Source: Bufo bufo (Eukaryota; Chordata; Amphibia; Anura; Bufonidae). Taken from it: a stretch of 64,000 nucleotides of DNA. The stretch lies in assembly GCF_905171765.1 (NCBI RefSeq), contig NC_053398.1, positions 45,104,323 through 45,168,322 of the forward strand, read 5' to 3'. Positions 10,514 to 22,225 of this stretch are shown piece after piece; position 1 is the first letter of the stretch; each line of letters starts with the position of its first letter. The translations under genes were made by a program, and so were the position numbers. Below the pieces are notes generated by a model. The model did no database searches. It saw only the letters and a list, made by a program, of their open reading frames with translations, and had not been told where the DNA came from.

Positions 10514-13500
10514 TAGTGTTGGGCGAGCATGCTCGGCCGAACACCATTTTGACTTGAGCATCGGCCGAACACCGCGCTGCTATGCAGCCAATAAACGTGA
10601 GAAGAAGAACTGGCACTCACTGTAATGCCATAGCCAGGTTGGTTACTGGCATTACAGTGATTGGCTAGCCGGAACGCGTCATCTGGTGCTATATAGCCCC
10701 TGATGACATGTGGTTCAGCTCAGTCTTATCCAGGGAGAGCTGTAGTAATAGGGACAGATAGTGTAGGGACAGGAATAGTTTTTTTTTTTTTTCAGGCAGA
10801 GTTTACTGTTGAAAGGTGTTAGAGACCCAAAAGTCCTTTTAAGGACTATTGTTTTATTTGGCTGCAATATATATTATTAGTGCTACATGCGCTAAATTGC
10901 GTGCAATTGTTTGGCCGCTGCTGACAGTGACATAACCTTTGCTACATCTGTTGTGTTGCATTTGCGCATCCTAAATATCTGCGACATTCAGTGAATTTTT
11001 TTTGCCGCTGGTGACAGTGACATTACCTGCGCTACATCTCTTGTATAACATTTGCGCATCCTAAATATCTGTGACATTCAGTCTAATTTATTTGCCCATA
11101 CAATTACAAAACCTGCACTACTGTACGTGTGACATACTTGCAAGCATATATACCATTTAATATGCTCAAGGCGAGCAGTAAGGGACGGAGAAGTGGCCGT
11201 GCTGCTGATGGTGCAAGCAGAGGCCGTGGCCCTGGGCGCATTGAAACTGTGCCTGCTACCATAGCACAAGAAACACAATCATCCACGATACCTAGCTTCA
11301 TGTCCCAGTTTGCTGGGCGGTGCAGCACACCACTCTCGAAGTCACACCCGTGCGACCAGGTGGTTGGTTGGATTGCAGCAGATAATGCTTCCAGTCGGTT
11401 AAGCACCACCCTGTCTTCCACAAAGTCCAGTCTCAGTAGTCAAGAGTCTGGTCAACAGAATCCTCACCCCGATGCTCCTTCCTCCCACCATGGAGAGTCT
11501 TGGCAAACAAGTGATCCCACACTCTGATATTTTCAGCGCCATTCCTTGATTTGGGCCTCTCACCAAGCCCGCTTGAAGAGGGACATGAGGAGATCTTGTG
11601 CACCGATTCCCAAACTCTTGAGCATCCACAGTCAGAAGAAGATGAAGGTGGGGAACTGCAATTAGTGTTTCACAAGGTAGATGATGATGAGACACAGTTG
11701 TCAATAAGTCAATGGCAATTAGTTTCTCAAGAGGTTGATGATGAGGATGAGACACAGTTGTCAATAAGTGAGGTTCTTGTTAGGTCAACAAGTCAGGAGG
11801 ATGACTAGAGTGAGGAAGCGGAAGAGGAGGTGGTGGACAATGAAATCACTGGCCCAACCTGGGAAGGTAGCAAGCCGAGCGAGGACCGCTGTACAGATGG
11901 AGAGGGATCCGCAGCACCGCAACAGGCTGTAAGAGGCAGTTGGGTGGCAAAAGAGAGAAGGCGGGCCATACTAAACAGGCCTGCAACTGTTCCCCGGAGC
12001 ACCCCCTTGCGGCAATCTCCCTTGCCAAGGGGTAGGTGTTCTGCAGTCTGGCGCTTTTTTGAGGAAAGTGCGGACAATAAACAAATTGTCATTTGCAACC
12101 TGTGCCGTACCAAAATGAGTAGGGGCGTTAACACTAGGTGGGCCGAACGCCTGGGTCCACAATCAGTGTCTGCGGGTCACACCACTGCCTCCTCTTCCCC
12201 TGTGTTACGTGCTGGCCAATCCCCTGTCCAAGATGCAGGCCCAGATGCATCCCACCCTTCACCATCAGCTAGCACATCCACTTCTGTACGCTGCGCTGGG
12301 ACACAGATGTCCATACCCCAGGCATTTGAACGAAAGCGCAAATACCCAGCCACCCATCCACAGGCCATAGCACTAAATGTGCACCTTTCCAAATTGCTGG
12401 CCCTGGAAATGTTGCCATTTAGGCTTGTGGACACTGAGGCTTTCCGCAGCCTGATGGCTGTGGTCGTCCCTCGTTACTCAGTCCCCAGCCGCCACTATTT
12501 TTACCAGTGTGCCGTCCCCGCTTTACACCAGCATGTGTCCCGTAACATCACCCGTGCCCTGACCAACGCAGTTATTGGGAAGTTCCACTTAACGACACAC
12601 ATGGACAAGTGTTTTTGGCCAGAGACGCTACATTTCTCTGATGGCACACTGGGTGAACGTTGTGGAGGCTGGGAGCGAGTCGTACCCTGGGATGGCACAG
12701 GTGCTACCGAAGCCAAGGATTGCGGGTCCTACCACCTACATTAGTGGCTGCATTCCCCCCTTCTCCACTTCCACCTCTGAATTCTCATCTTGCAGCACCA
12801 GTCAGTCATCAGTCAGTACCTGGAAGCAGTGTAGCACTGCAGTGGGGAAGCGGCAACAGGCCATGCTGAAACCAATTTGCTTAGGTGACAAACAGCACAC
12901 CGCCGCAGAGCTGTGGCAGCGTATAAGGGACCAGACTGAGCTGTGGCTCTCGCCACTCAACCTACAACCAGGCATGGTTGTGTCTGATAATGGCCGTAAC
13001 TTGGTGGCGGCTTTGGAGCTCAGAAAGCTCACACACATAACATGCCTAACCCACGTGTTCAACTTAGTAGTTCAGCAGTTTCTCAAAACCTACCCCAATT
13101 TGCCTGAGCTACAGGTGAAGGTGTGCCGCGTGTGTGCCCATTTCCGAAAGTCATCTACAGCTGCCACCAGTCTGGCAACCCTGCAGCAGCGTCGACTGTT
13201 GTGCGACGTGAGCATGCATTGGAACTCAACGTTCCACATGTTGGCCAGGCTTTGTGAGCAGCAGAGGGCAGTAGTGGAATACCAGCTGCAACATGGTCGT
13301 CGCCTTTCCAGTCAGCTTCTGCTCTTCAAAAGCGACGAGTGGGCATGGATGTCTGACCTCTGTGAGGTTTTATGCAACTTTGAGGAATCAACACAGACGG
13401 TGAGTGGCGATGCCGCTTTTATCAGCGTCAACATCCCATTTCTGTGTCTACTGAAACGCTCGCTGCTCACAATAAAAGCGGACGCTTTGCATGTGGAAGA

Positions 13501-14165
13501 GGTGGAAATGGGGGAAGAAAGTACACAGGGTGATAGCCAGACCACCCTCAGTTCGTCTTCTCAGCTCGAATTGGATGATAAGGAGGAGGAGCAGGAGACG
13601 GTTGCCTCTGCAACAGAGGGTAGTACCCATAGTAGGTTTATTCCATCTGTTCAGCGTGGATTGGCCGAAGAGGAGGAGGAGATTGAGAGTCATCCTCCTG
13701 ATGAGGACAGCGAAGTCTTGTCCGTTGGGACTCTGGCACACATGGCTGACTTTATGTTATGCTGTCTTTCCCGTGACCCTCGGGTTATACGCATTTTGGC
13801 CAACACCGATTAATGGTTGTTCACCCTTCTTGATCCTCGCTACAAAGAGAAGTTCTCATCTCTCATTCCTGTGGTGGAGAGGACTAGCAAAATGGTGCAA
13901 TACCAGAAGGTCCTTGTGGAAAAATTGCTGCAAAAATTTCCAGCTGACAACACTGGCAACAGAGGAGGGGAGACGAGGGGAACACACAGCAGTTCCAACA
14001 TAGGCAGGGCAACACTCTCCAAGGCCTGGGACGGTTTTATGACACCCCGCCAGCAACCTCACACTGATGTGCAGCCTAGTGTCACAAGGAGGGAAAAGTT
14101 TTGGAAGATGGTGAAGGAGTACGTAGCAGACCGTGTCAGCGTACTATTAAGTCATGGAAGTCAGT
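10514..14165 (+). mobile_element. Decayed autonomous hAT transposon, left end present, right end lost
   Basis: The left end TAGTGTTGGGCGAGCATGC resembles the TAGTGTTGAGCGAAC ends of the hAT fold-back at 41626-41851. The body encodes a broken hAT transposase (11129-14165). At 14166 the sequence passes abruptly into another repeat, so the C-terminal dimerisation domain and the right terminal repeat are missing, and no target duplication can be matched. Confidence 0.75.
11129..14165 (+). pseudogene. hAT transposase pseudogene with BED-type zinc finger
   Basis: The protein is read across several frames: a basic and acidic N-terminal part (11160-11527, then 11551-11808), a frame from 11830 with a BED-like finger (SAVWRFFEES...CNLCRTKMSRG), and, after a frameshift near 12640, AHWVNVVEAG and the core (12900-13810). 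The usual H-x-H end of the BED finger is not found. The first catalytic Asp position reads LTTHMD where LTTD is expected, whereas the second (VSDNGRNLVAAL) is kept. A TAA at 13811-13813 interrupts the frame immediately before WLFTLLDPRYKEKF, which continues in the same frame. The protein is non-functional. Confidence 0.85.
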
Positions 14166-16476
14166 GACTTCCCGCATTTTGATGTAATAGTATGTCATGG
14201 TGATCGGGTGGGCACCGGAGCGATGCGCGGCCAATCACTGCAGGGGTCCGGCATCGATGGCCGGTGCGCGGCCAATCCTGCTGTATCCGCCGGCATCGCT
14301 GTTTACAAGGCAGCCCGATGCCGTGCAGAGGCTGCCCAATGACTTGCACGGCATCGGGAGCTGCCTTCTACGGGTGCCCAGGAGATCCAGCCTCAGGCTT
14401 GGTCTCCTAGGCAACCTGTTAGTGTATTACTCGGTGTAATATGCTAACAGGCAATGCATTACAATACAGATGTATTGTAATGCATTGCAGAGGGGATCAG
14501 AGCCCCAAAAGTTGAAGTCCCAGAGTGGGACAGAAATGAAGTTTAAAATTTTTATATTTTTTTAAGTATAAAAAAAAAGTGTTTTTAATTTAAAAAAAAA
14601 ATAAGTTTCAAGTAAAAAAAAAATAAAAAATCCCCTTTCCCCAGATTTCATAATAAAGAAAAAAAAAAAAAAAAAGGAAAAACAGACATATTAGGTATCG
14701 CCGCATCCGTAACGACCGGCTCTATAAATATCACATGATCCACCTCGTCCGATAAACACCATAAAAAAAATTAAAAAAAACTTACATCACAAAAAGTGCA
14801 ACACCAAGCGATCAAAATGGAGTATGTCCCACAAAATGGTAACAATAAACCATCACCTAATCCCGCAAAATAATGAGACCCTACATAAGAAAATTGCTCA
14901 AAAAAAATAAATAAATATAGCTCTCAGAATATGGAGACACTAAAACATCATTTTGTTCTTTCAAATATGCTATTATTGTGTAAAACTTAAATAAATAAGA
15001 AAAAGTATACATATTAGGTATTCCCATGTCCGTAACGATCTGCTCTATAAAAATCTCACATGACCTAACCCCTCAGGTGAACGCTGTAAAAATAAATAAT
15101 AACTGTACCAAAATTAAAAACCATTTTTTGTCACCTTGCCCTATAAAGTGTAATAATGAATGATCAAAAAATTGTACCAATAAAACTGGCACCTTATCCC
15201 CTAGTTTCCAAAATGAGGTCACTTTTGACAGTTTCTACTGTAAGGGTGTATCAGGGGGGCTTCAAATGGGACATGGCATCTAAAAAACCAGTCCAGCAAA
15301 ATCTGTCTTCCAAAAAACATATGGCGTTCCTTTTCTTCTGCGCCCTGCCGTGTGCCCATACAGCAGTTTACGACCACATGTGGGGTGTTTCTGTAAACCG
15401 CAGAATCAGGGTAATAAATATTGAGTTTTGTTTGGCTGTTAACCCTTGATGTGTTAAAGAAAAAAAAATGGATTAAAATGGAAAATCTGAGTTCCTGGGG
15501 TCTCCCCCTGCTCGCAATACAATCCCCTGACTAATCCTGATCTAAAAACTCCAATATGTGCCTGCTGCAAAATGCACTATTTGTCTATGTATTTATCTCT
15601 TAAAGAGGACCTTTCACTAGAATAAAACATCTAAACTAAGTATACAGACATGTAGAGCGGCGCCCAGGGATCTCCCTGCACTTACTGTTATACCTGGGCG
15701 CCGCTCCGTTCGCCCGGTATAGGCTCCGGTATCTTCATAGTTAGGCTCCACCCAGGGCAACCTGCCGGCGTCTCATTCTCCCATGCTGTAGCGCTGGCCA
15801 ATCGCAGCGCTCAGCTCATAGCCTGAGAGGCTTTTTTTTCTATCAGGCTATGAGCTGAGCGCTGCGATTGGCCAGCGCTACAGCATGGGAGAATGAGACG
15901 CCGGCAGGTTGCCCTGGGTGGAGCCTAACTATGAAGATACCGGAGGCTATACCGGGAGAACGGAGCGGCGCCCAGGTATACCAGTAAGTGCAGGGGGATC
16001 CCTGGGCGCCGCTCTACATGTCTGTATACTTAGTTCAGATGTTTTATTCTGGTGAAAGGTCCTCTTTAAGTGTACTGATTGTTCCTTTGCTTGTTGGAAC
16101 TGTTTGTTGACTATTCACTGCTGTATTCTTGAAGCGGTCAGGTCGGCGCTGCCAATTTGGCTGTGTAAAGCGCTGACTGTACTTCCGCTCACTGCTGATT
16201 ATCTTATATGTTTAAAAATTTATAAAAACATATTAATAGAAAAAAAAATGGAAAATCTGCTAAAAAAGTGAAATTTAGAAATTTCATCTCCATTTTCCTT
16301 TAGTTCTTGTGGAACACCTAAAGGGTTAAAGTTTGTAAAATCAGTTTTGAGTAACTTGAGGGGTGTAGTTTCTACAATGGGGTCATTTATGGGGGGTTTG
16401 TAATGGTAATATCACATGTTTGTGGCCAAGGTAATTGCAGCTTGTAACACTGTTAAAGATGTTTTTTGGTTATATT
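14166..16476 (+). repeat. Long AT-rich anuran-type interspersed repeat, interrupted by a fold-back
   Basis: Phrases such as CATATTAGGTATCGCCGC occur twice (about 14684 and, diverged, 15008), followed each time by a CTCTATAAA-ATCACATGA block, so the repeat has an internal tandem structure of roughly 320 bases. CATGTGGGGTGTTTCTGTAA near 15375 is another phrase I recognise as abundant in frogs. It is split by the element at 15600-16069. No protein frame supports a class. Confidence 0.5.
15600..16069. mobile_element. TTAA-flanked fold-back MITE (470 bp)
   Basis: TTAA at 15600-15603 and 16066-16069 encloses two long arms, about 220 bases each, that are near-perfect inverted copies. They begin AGAGGACCTTTCACTAGAAT and end TGGTGAAAGGTCCTCT. 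The loop is GAGAGGCTTTTTTTTCTATC. A second family member with a different loop is at 51524-51938. Confidence 0.85.
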
Positions 16477-17413
16477 TAGGCCCCTTTCACACGGGCGAGA
16501 TTTCCGCGCGGATGCGATGCGTGAGTTGAACACATTGCACCCGCACTGAATCCCGACCCATTCATTTCTATGGGGCTGTTCACATGAGCGGTGATTTTCA
16601 CGCATCACTTGTGCGTTGCGTGAAAATCGCAGCATGCTCTATATTCTGCATTTTTCACGCAACGCAGGCCCCATAGAAGTGAATGGGGTTGCGTGAAAAT
16701 CGCAAGCAAGTGCGGATGCGGTGCGATTTTCACGCACGGTTGCTAGGAGACTATCGGGATGGAGACCCGATCATTATTATTTCCCCTTATAACATAAGGG
16801 AAAATAATAGCATTCTGAATACAGAATGCATAGTAAAATAGCGCTGGAGGGGTTAAAAAAATAAATTAAAAAAATTTAACTCACCTTAGTCCACTTGATC
16901 GCGGAGCCGGCATCTCCTTCTGTCTCCTTCTTTGCTGATTGTAGGAACAGGACCTGTGGTGACGTCACTCCGGTCGTCACATGGTCCATCACATGATCCA
17001 TCACCATGGTAAAAGATCATGTGATGTCACCACAGGTCCTTTTCCTGCACACAGCAAAGAAGAAGACAGAAGAGAAGCCGGGCTGCGCGATCAAGTGGAT
17101 TAAGGTGAGTTAAAAAAATATATATTACATTTTTTTAACCCCTCCAGCGCTAGTTTACTATGCATTCTGTATTCAGAATGCTATTATTTACCCTTATAAC
17201 CATGTTATAAGGGAAAATAATACAATCTACAGAACACCGATCCCAAGCCCGAACTTCTGTGAAGAAGTTCGGGTTTGGGTACCAAACATGTGCGATTTTT
17301 CTCACGCGAGTGCAAAACGCATTACAATGTTTGGCACTCGCGCGGAAAAATCGCGCATGTTCCCGCAACGCACCCGCACATTTTCCCACAACGCCCATCT
17401 GAAAGAGGCCTTA
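16477..17413 (+). mobile_element. ~930-bp palindromic element, family E (copy 1)
   Basis: Ends TTAGGCCCCTTTCACACGGG and GAAAGAGGCCTTA. Each half carries a conserved GCATTCTGTATTCAGAATGC block, a GGGAAAATAATA block and a central pair of CATCACATGATCC / GATCATGTGATG arms. TGACGTCA-like CRE motifs lie beside the centre. No coding frame is credible. TTA flanks both ends. Confidence 0.8.
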
Positions 17414-17826
17414 GGCTACTTTCACATTAGCTTTTTTTGCTGGATCCGGCACGGCTCAGCAAAAACGCTTCCGTTACTGATAATACAACCATGTGCAACC
17501 GTTATGAACGGATCCGGTTGTATTATCTATAGCCAAGACGGATCCGTCATGAATACCATTGAAAGTCAATAGGGGACGGATCCGTTTTCTATTGTGTCAG
17601 ATTGTCAGAGATCCGTCTTGCTCCGCATCCTATGACAGAAAGCAAACCGCAGCATGCTGCAGTTTGCTCTCCAGTATGAGAACAGAACGGAATGCATTTT
17701 GGAGCATTCCGTTCAGTTATGTTTTGTCCCCATTGACAATGAATGGAGACAAAACGGAAGCGCACTGAGATCCGTCATAGGGTCTCAATACCGGAAAATA
17801 ATAACACTAGTGTGAAAGTAGCCTAA
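17411..17826. mobile_element. MITE, family C (copy 2)
   Basis: TTAGGCTACTTTCACATTAG to GTGTGAAAGTAGCCTAA, with internal GGATCCG palindromes. It shares its first three bases with the end of the family E element before it, so one element inserted at the edge of the other. Confidence 0.8.
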
Positions 17827-17839
17827 GTTATCCACAGAA

Positions 17840-18170
17840 ACACAAGAATGGGTGCCCTGTACCCCTGCAGCCCCCTGAAATGAACAGAGCAGTCGGTCTG
17901 GCATGCGTGTGGCCACTTCATTAGTTTCTATGGGAATTCTGGAGTTAGGTGAGCGTGGACACGCACATGACTGACCGGCCGCTCCTTTCATTGGGGGGGG
18001 CTGCAGGGGAGTACAGGGCCTCTGTTCTTATGATCGGTGAGGGTCCAAGCAGTAGGACCCCCACCGGTCTAATAGTTATACCCCATCCTATGCATAGGGC
18101 ATTGGAACACCCTTCTAAATATAGGTGCACCCCAGCTGTGAACCCGCCAGCAGGTACTGCAGCTTAGCCT
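17840..18170. repeat. Kolobok-type repeat relic with GATCGGTGAGGG / CCCCCACCGGTC signature
   Basis: The GATCGGTG...CCCCACCGG phrase around 18033-18067 recurs in many T2-like elements of this window (9445-9490, 23440-23510, 30055-30100, 59000-59035 and 59220). Ends could not be set. 18171-18278 holds nothing recognisable. Confidence 0.45.
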
Positions 18171-18278
18171 ATTAAAGGCCAGTTTCTGGCATATGTTTTC
18201 ATCTCAGTGAGTACACTTTCCCAAGTATAAGATGCAAGGGGGGCTTCTAAACTAGAGCATTGTGTCAGAAGTCAGTTT

Positions 18279-19368
18279 TAGGCCAGTTTCAGATGGACGT
18301 GAAAGACTCTCCGGGTGGGAGTGTGAATTCCTATAGTGAACTCTGCGCCTGACCAGAGCACATGGCACTATAATGACTTATAATGCTGTGTGTCTCCGAC
18401 TGCCCTTAACTGTAAGGCCTCTTTCACACGGGCATCGCGTGTGAGAGTCGGATAGGATGCGGGTGCGTCGCGGGAAAATGCTCAATTTTTTTGTGCGAGT
18501 GCAAAGCGTTTTAATGCGTTTTGCACGCGCGGGAGAACAATCGGCATGTTTGGTACCCAGACCCGAACCCGGACTTCTTCACAGAAGTTCGGGTTTGGGA
18601 TCGGTATTGTGTAAATTTTATTATTTTCCCTTATAACATGGTTATAAGGGAAAATAATAGCATTCTGAATACAGAATGCAAAGTAAATTAGGGATGGAGG
18701 GGTTAAAAAAAAAAAATAATAATTGAACTCACCTCATCCACTTGTTCAGACCTGGGATGAAAAGGACCTTTGGTGACGTCACTGCACTCATCACATGGTC
18801 CATCACATGATCCATCATCATGGAAATGGACCATGTGATGAGCGCAGTGACGTCACCAAAGGTCCTTTTCATCCCAGGTCCTCAAGAAGAAGAAAGAAGA
18901 GAAGCCGGGCTGCGCGAACAAGTGGATGAGGTAAGTTAACTTTTTCTTTTTTTTAAACCCTCCATCCCTAATTTACTTAAGTGTTAAGAATGCTATTATT
19001 TTCCTTTCTAACCATGGTATAAGGGAAAATAATAAAATTTACACAACACTGATCCCAAACCCGAACTTCTGTGAAGAAGTCCGGGTTCGGGTCTGGGTAC
19101 CAAAAATGCCGGTTTTTCTCCCGCGCGTGCAAAACGCATTAAAACACTTTGCACTCGCACAGAAAAAATTGCGCATTTTCCCGCGACGCACCCGCATCCT
19201 ATCCGGCCCTCACACGCGATGCCCGTGTGAAAGAGGCCTTACAGTTAAGGGTGGTCGGAGACACACAGCATTATAATGCCATGCGCTCCAGTCAGAGGTG
19301 CAGAGTACACTATGGGAATTCACACTCCCACCCGGAGCGTCTTTTACGCTGATCTGAAACTGGCCTTA
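18279..19368. mobile_element. Fold-back MITE carrying another element at its axis
   Basis: The outer arms are 18279-18412 and 19243-19368. They read GGCCAGTTTCAGATGGACGT ... TGATCTGAAACTGGCC and are inverted repeats along their length. Without the insert the element would be about 260 bases, and its centre would read CCTTAACTGTACAGTTAAGG, a perfect palindrome. Confidence 0.8.
18413..19242. mobile_element. Family E palindromic element (830 bp), nested
   Basis: Ends TAAGGCCTCTTTCACACGGG and CCGTGTGAAAGAGGCCTTA. It has the family's AATAATA and GCATTCTGAATACAGAATGC blocks and a central pair of TGACGTCAC motifs flanking CATCACATGATCC. It sits at the axis of the outer fold-back. Confidence 0.8.
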
Positions 19369-19990
19369 GATCACCTGCACACTATGCGGATTACGCTATT
19401 TTTTTTTCCACGCGGATTTTCATATGGAAAAGCTGCAGTGTAAGCACTCATGCATACGAATGTAATTTTATTCCGAGTCTGTTCCTGTGGGGAACCATTC
19501 ACTTCAATAGGATCGCACAAAAAATGGAAATGACTGTGTGTGCATTCCGTTTCAATGTGTCTGTTCTGCAAAAAAAAAACAAAAAACAGAACATATCCTA
19601 TTATTGTCCGCCTTATGGACAAGGATAGGACTGTTCTATTAGGGGCCAGCTGTTCCGTTCCGCAAAATACGGAATGCACACGGGCGGTATCTGTGTTTTG
19701 CGGATACGCAAATTATGGACTGCAAAACATCAAACATACAGTATTTTTTTTTTATCCGTACGGAAATTGAGCCACTGTGCAGAATCAGAACTTCACAGCA
19801 GGTAAATGATTTGCGGGGATTTTTCCGTGCAGATTTCAGATGCAACAAAAAACGTGGATTCCGTTTTTGGTACGGAAACTGACAAATCCACACAAAACTC
19901 TGCAGAGAATTTGCTTTGATACCTGCACCCATGCGCAGTACAGCAGCGGATTTAATGTGAATTCACGCCATGTGGACTTACCCAAGCAGT
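19369..19990. mobile_element. Overlapping MITE remnants related to family B
   Basis: GCACTCATGCATACGAATG near 19445 and the paired AATAGGAC blocks near 19610-19640 are family B signatures. The flanks, CACCTGCACACTATGCGG and CCTGCACCCATGCGC, look like ends of an older MITE around it. Confidence 0.45.
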
Positions 19991-20459
19991 GCGGTTTTCT
20001 TGTGCTATTTTTCTAACGTCTGTTGCTTTTTTTGCTTTTTTTTGGCCATAACGCAGCACGCTCTAGGTGGGATGTTTTTCCATAGGAATGTTAAAAATGT
20101 CTACATATAAAAAGGCACCAAATAAAAATAAAAAAACACTATAAAAAAAACACATGTAAATCATAAAAAAAAGCACATGAAGGAATCCCGATCATGACAA
20201 AAAAAGTAGATAAATTTACAACTATAATCAATACATTGTATCTACAGTCTAACACCTAAGATTGCAAGTTATCATCCAGCTCAGCCAAATCTAGGACTAC
20301 AACTCTCAATCTCCACACTCCCTGCCTGGAGTCCAATACCCTGTACTTTCTGCAGTAAGATCCTGTGCGCTGTATCTAAGACACTGGGGCGGCTTAGATA
20401 CCTGCTGACAGGATGGATGCCGCCTCATAGCGTCTCCGCAGCTGCTCCGCTCTGTGTGA
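19991..20459. other. No gene seen; A/T-rich then single-copy-like
   Basis: 19991-20260 is A/T-rich with short A runs. 20260-20459 approaches the CpG-rich promoter block and shows no clear repeat. Confidence 0.35.
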
Positions 20460-20665
20460 ACTTGTTGATTCGTGTAGGATGGGACTTGCACTCGTGCTCA
20501 GGTACACACACAGCCGTGCACTCACACTCACACTCACTACAGCACAGATAGCAGTGCATGCACAGGACACTACCTGCTGCTGCTGTCGTCCGTCACTCCG
20601 GTCCTTGCGCTCTGATCATCCCTCACAGCTGCGCTCGCTGCTTCCAATGCTCTACCCCCTCCAGT

Positions 20666-20680
20666 ACACCAGAGGGCGCT
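20666..20680 (+). promoter_or_regulatory. Candidate CTCF-binding motif at the POLR2L promoter
   Basis: ACACCAGAGGGCGCT closely resembles the CTCF core consensus (CCASYAGRKGGCRS). It sits in the GC-rich promoter stretch. This is a motif match only; short motifs like this occur by chance and in repeats. Confidence 0.4.
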
Positions 20681-20872
20681 CGTCCAAACTGCTGCAGGTA
20701 AAAATCTGGCGGTGCCTGAGACCTGGAAGACGCCGCTTGAGGTAGGCGGAGCGTAGCAAGTCACATGGTCAGGAGGAACGCGTGCGTGAGAAGAAGGGAA
20801 GCGGCGGCCGGAGAGCGGGGAGGTGAGGCGCTGTGTGTACGTGTAATGCTATGTGTATATCAGCCGTTCATG

Positions 20873-20880
20873 TGACGTCA
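20873..20880. promoter_or_regulatory. CRE palindrome TGACGTCA just downstream of the putative exon 1
   Basis: A full CREB/ATF octamer lies 50 bases after the candidate exon 1 donor, at the edge of the CpG-rich block. CRE sites are common near housekeeping promoters. The same octamer also recurs in the ~930-bp palindromic repeat family of this window, so the motif alone is not proof of promoter function. Confidence 0.4.
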
Positions 20881-21359
20881 CCATCTCCTGTACATCCTGT
20901 AGAGGCTGCAGTGCCCGGTGTATTCGGCGGGTGCAGCCATTGTCCTGTACAATGATTCCGTATGCTTTCTGCATCCATTCATCACAATTTTCAGGATCTC
21001 TGCTTGCTGTCATTCAGTATGCACTCACATGGTTTACTCCTAGGGCATAGGATGATTATAGGGCACAGAGATGATGCTTGCGCTGTGTGATCATCACAGA
21101 TTTGTTTCCCCCTGGTCATAAACAATGAATGACAGCAAGCAGAGCCCTTGAAAATGGAGCAATTGATACAGAAAGTATTTAGAAAAATGGTAGATCTTAC
21201 AGTAAAACAAAGGGCGGTGGGACCATGAAGAGGAGGCAGGACCCCCAGCTGAGAGTCAGACCCCCCTACAGCAGGGATCAGCACCTCCAGCTGTTCTCAG
21301 ACTACAACTCCCACAATCTGCCTTCCACTTCTATGGGAGTTACGATAACACCTGAGTAA

Positions 21360-21841
21360 GACCTCATGCACACGACCGTTCCGTTTTTTGCAGTCTGCAA
21401 ACCGCGCATCTGCACAAAACGGAAGCCGCCCCTGTGCCTTCCGCAATTTACGGAACGGGCAGCCCATTGTAGAAATGCCTATTTTTCGCCCCTGTGCCTT
21501 CCGCAATTTACGGAACGGGCAGCCCATTGTAGAAATGCCTATTTTTGTCCGCAAAACGGACAAGAATAGGACAGGTTATATATTTTTTTGCGGACCACAG
21601 AACGGAGCAGCGGATGCGGACAGCACACGGAGTGCTGACCACAACAACGGTCGTGTCGTCGTCCGCATTTTATTGGAGTAGGACATGTTCTGTCTGACAT
21701 CCGGAAATCACGTGGATCATCTGTGTGCTTTCTGCAGACCACGAAGCCATTGATGGCAGTGGGTTCACAAGAGAATGCTGCATTTGGCGGATCTGTGGTT
21801 TACAGACCACGAAATGTTTACGATCGTATGCATGAAGCCTT
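21360..21841. mobile_element. MITE, family B, with perfect 60-bp internal tandem duplication
   Basis: Ends ACCTCATGCACACGACCG and GATCGTATGCATGAAGCC. Bases 21427-21486 and 21487-21546 are identical. The element lies in the inferred POLR2L intron 1. Confidence 0.75.
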
Positions 21842-21975
21842 AGGGCTGTATTACACCGACAGATTATCTGACCAATATCTGTCCAATTAGACCAATGGTG
21901 TGTAAACGGCCATCTGACCAATGATTGGTTAGAAAATCTGTCAGATAATCTGTTGGTGTAATACACGGCCTGATT
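21841..21975. mobile_element. Short palindromic element (GGGCTGTATTACACCGACAG)
   Basis: Arms TTAGGGCTGTATTACACCG and GGTGTAATACACGGCCT enclose AGATTATCTGACC / TCTGTCAGATAATCTG inverted repeats. A longer relative with GCCAGATAATG and GATTATCTGG lies at 56763-57132. Confidence 0.6.
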
Positions 21976-22225
21976 TAACATGCGATTGTTGGGAGGGAAG
22001 CGTTCCTTCTCGGCAATCGTCAGCTCACTACCGGGGACCTCCGCTATTCCATGCAGCGATCTCCTCCTCAGTACAGGAAGGAGCAACACTTATACTTATA
22101 CTGCAGAATGTAATTACACACCACAATCTGCCGCCTGCAAACTAATTTTTTTTTTTTAACCTGTCAAAAGATTTGGACTGTCCAATGACTGAGTGTTTAC
22201 ACTGCCAGATGATCGCTAACGAGCT

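Larger units (their letters stand above)
20460..20930 (+). promoter_or_regulatory. POLR2L: Probable POLR2L CpG-rich promoter with non-coding exon 1
   Basis: This is the only CpG-dense, GC-rich, apparently non-repetitive stretch upstream of the coding exons. It has no TATA box. A good donor, GGGGAG|GTGAGG, ends a GC-rich block at 20822 and is my preferred end of exon 1. Alternative donors are CTGCAG|GTAAAA near 20698 and TTGAG|GTAGGC near 20742. A housekeeping gene with an untranslated first exon and a TATA-less CpG promoter fits. Exon 1 itself is inferred, because the ATG exon has an acceptor only 12 bases before the start codon. Confidence 0.6.
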
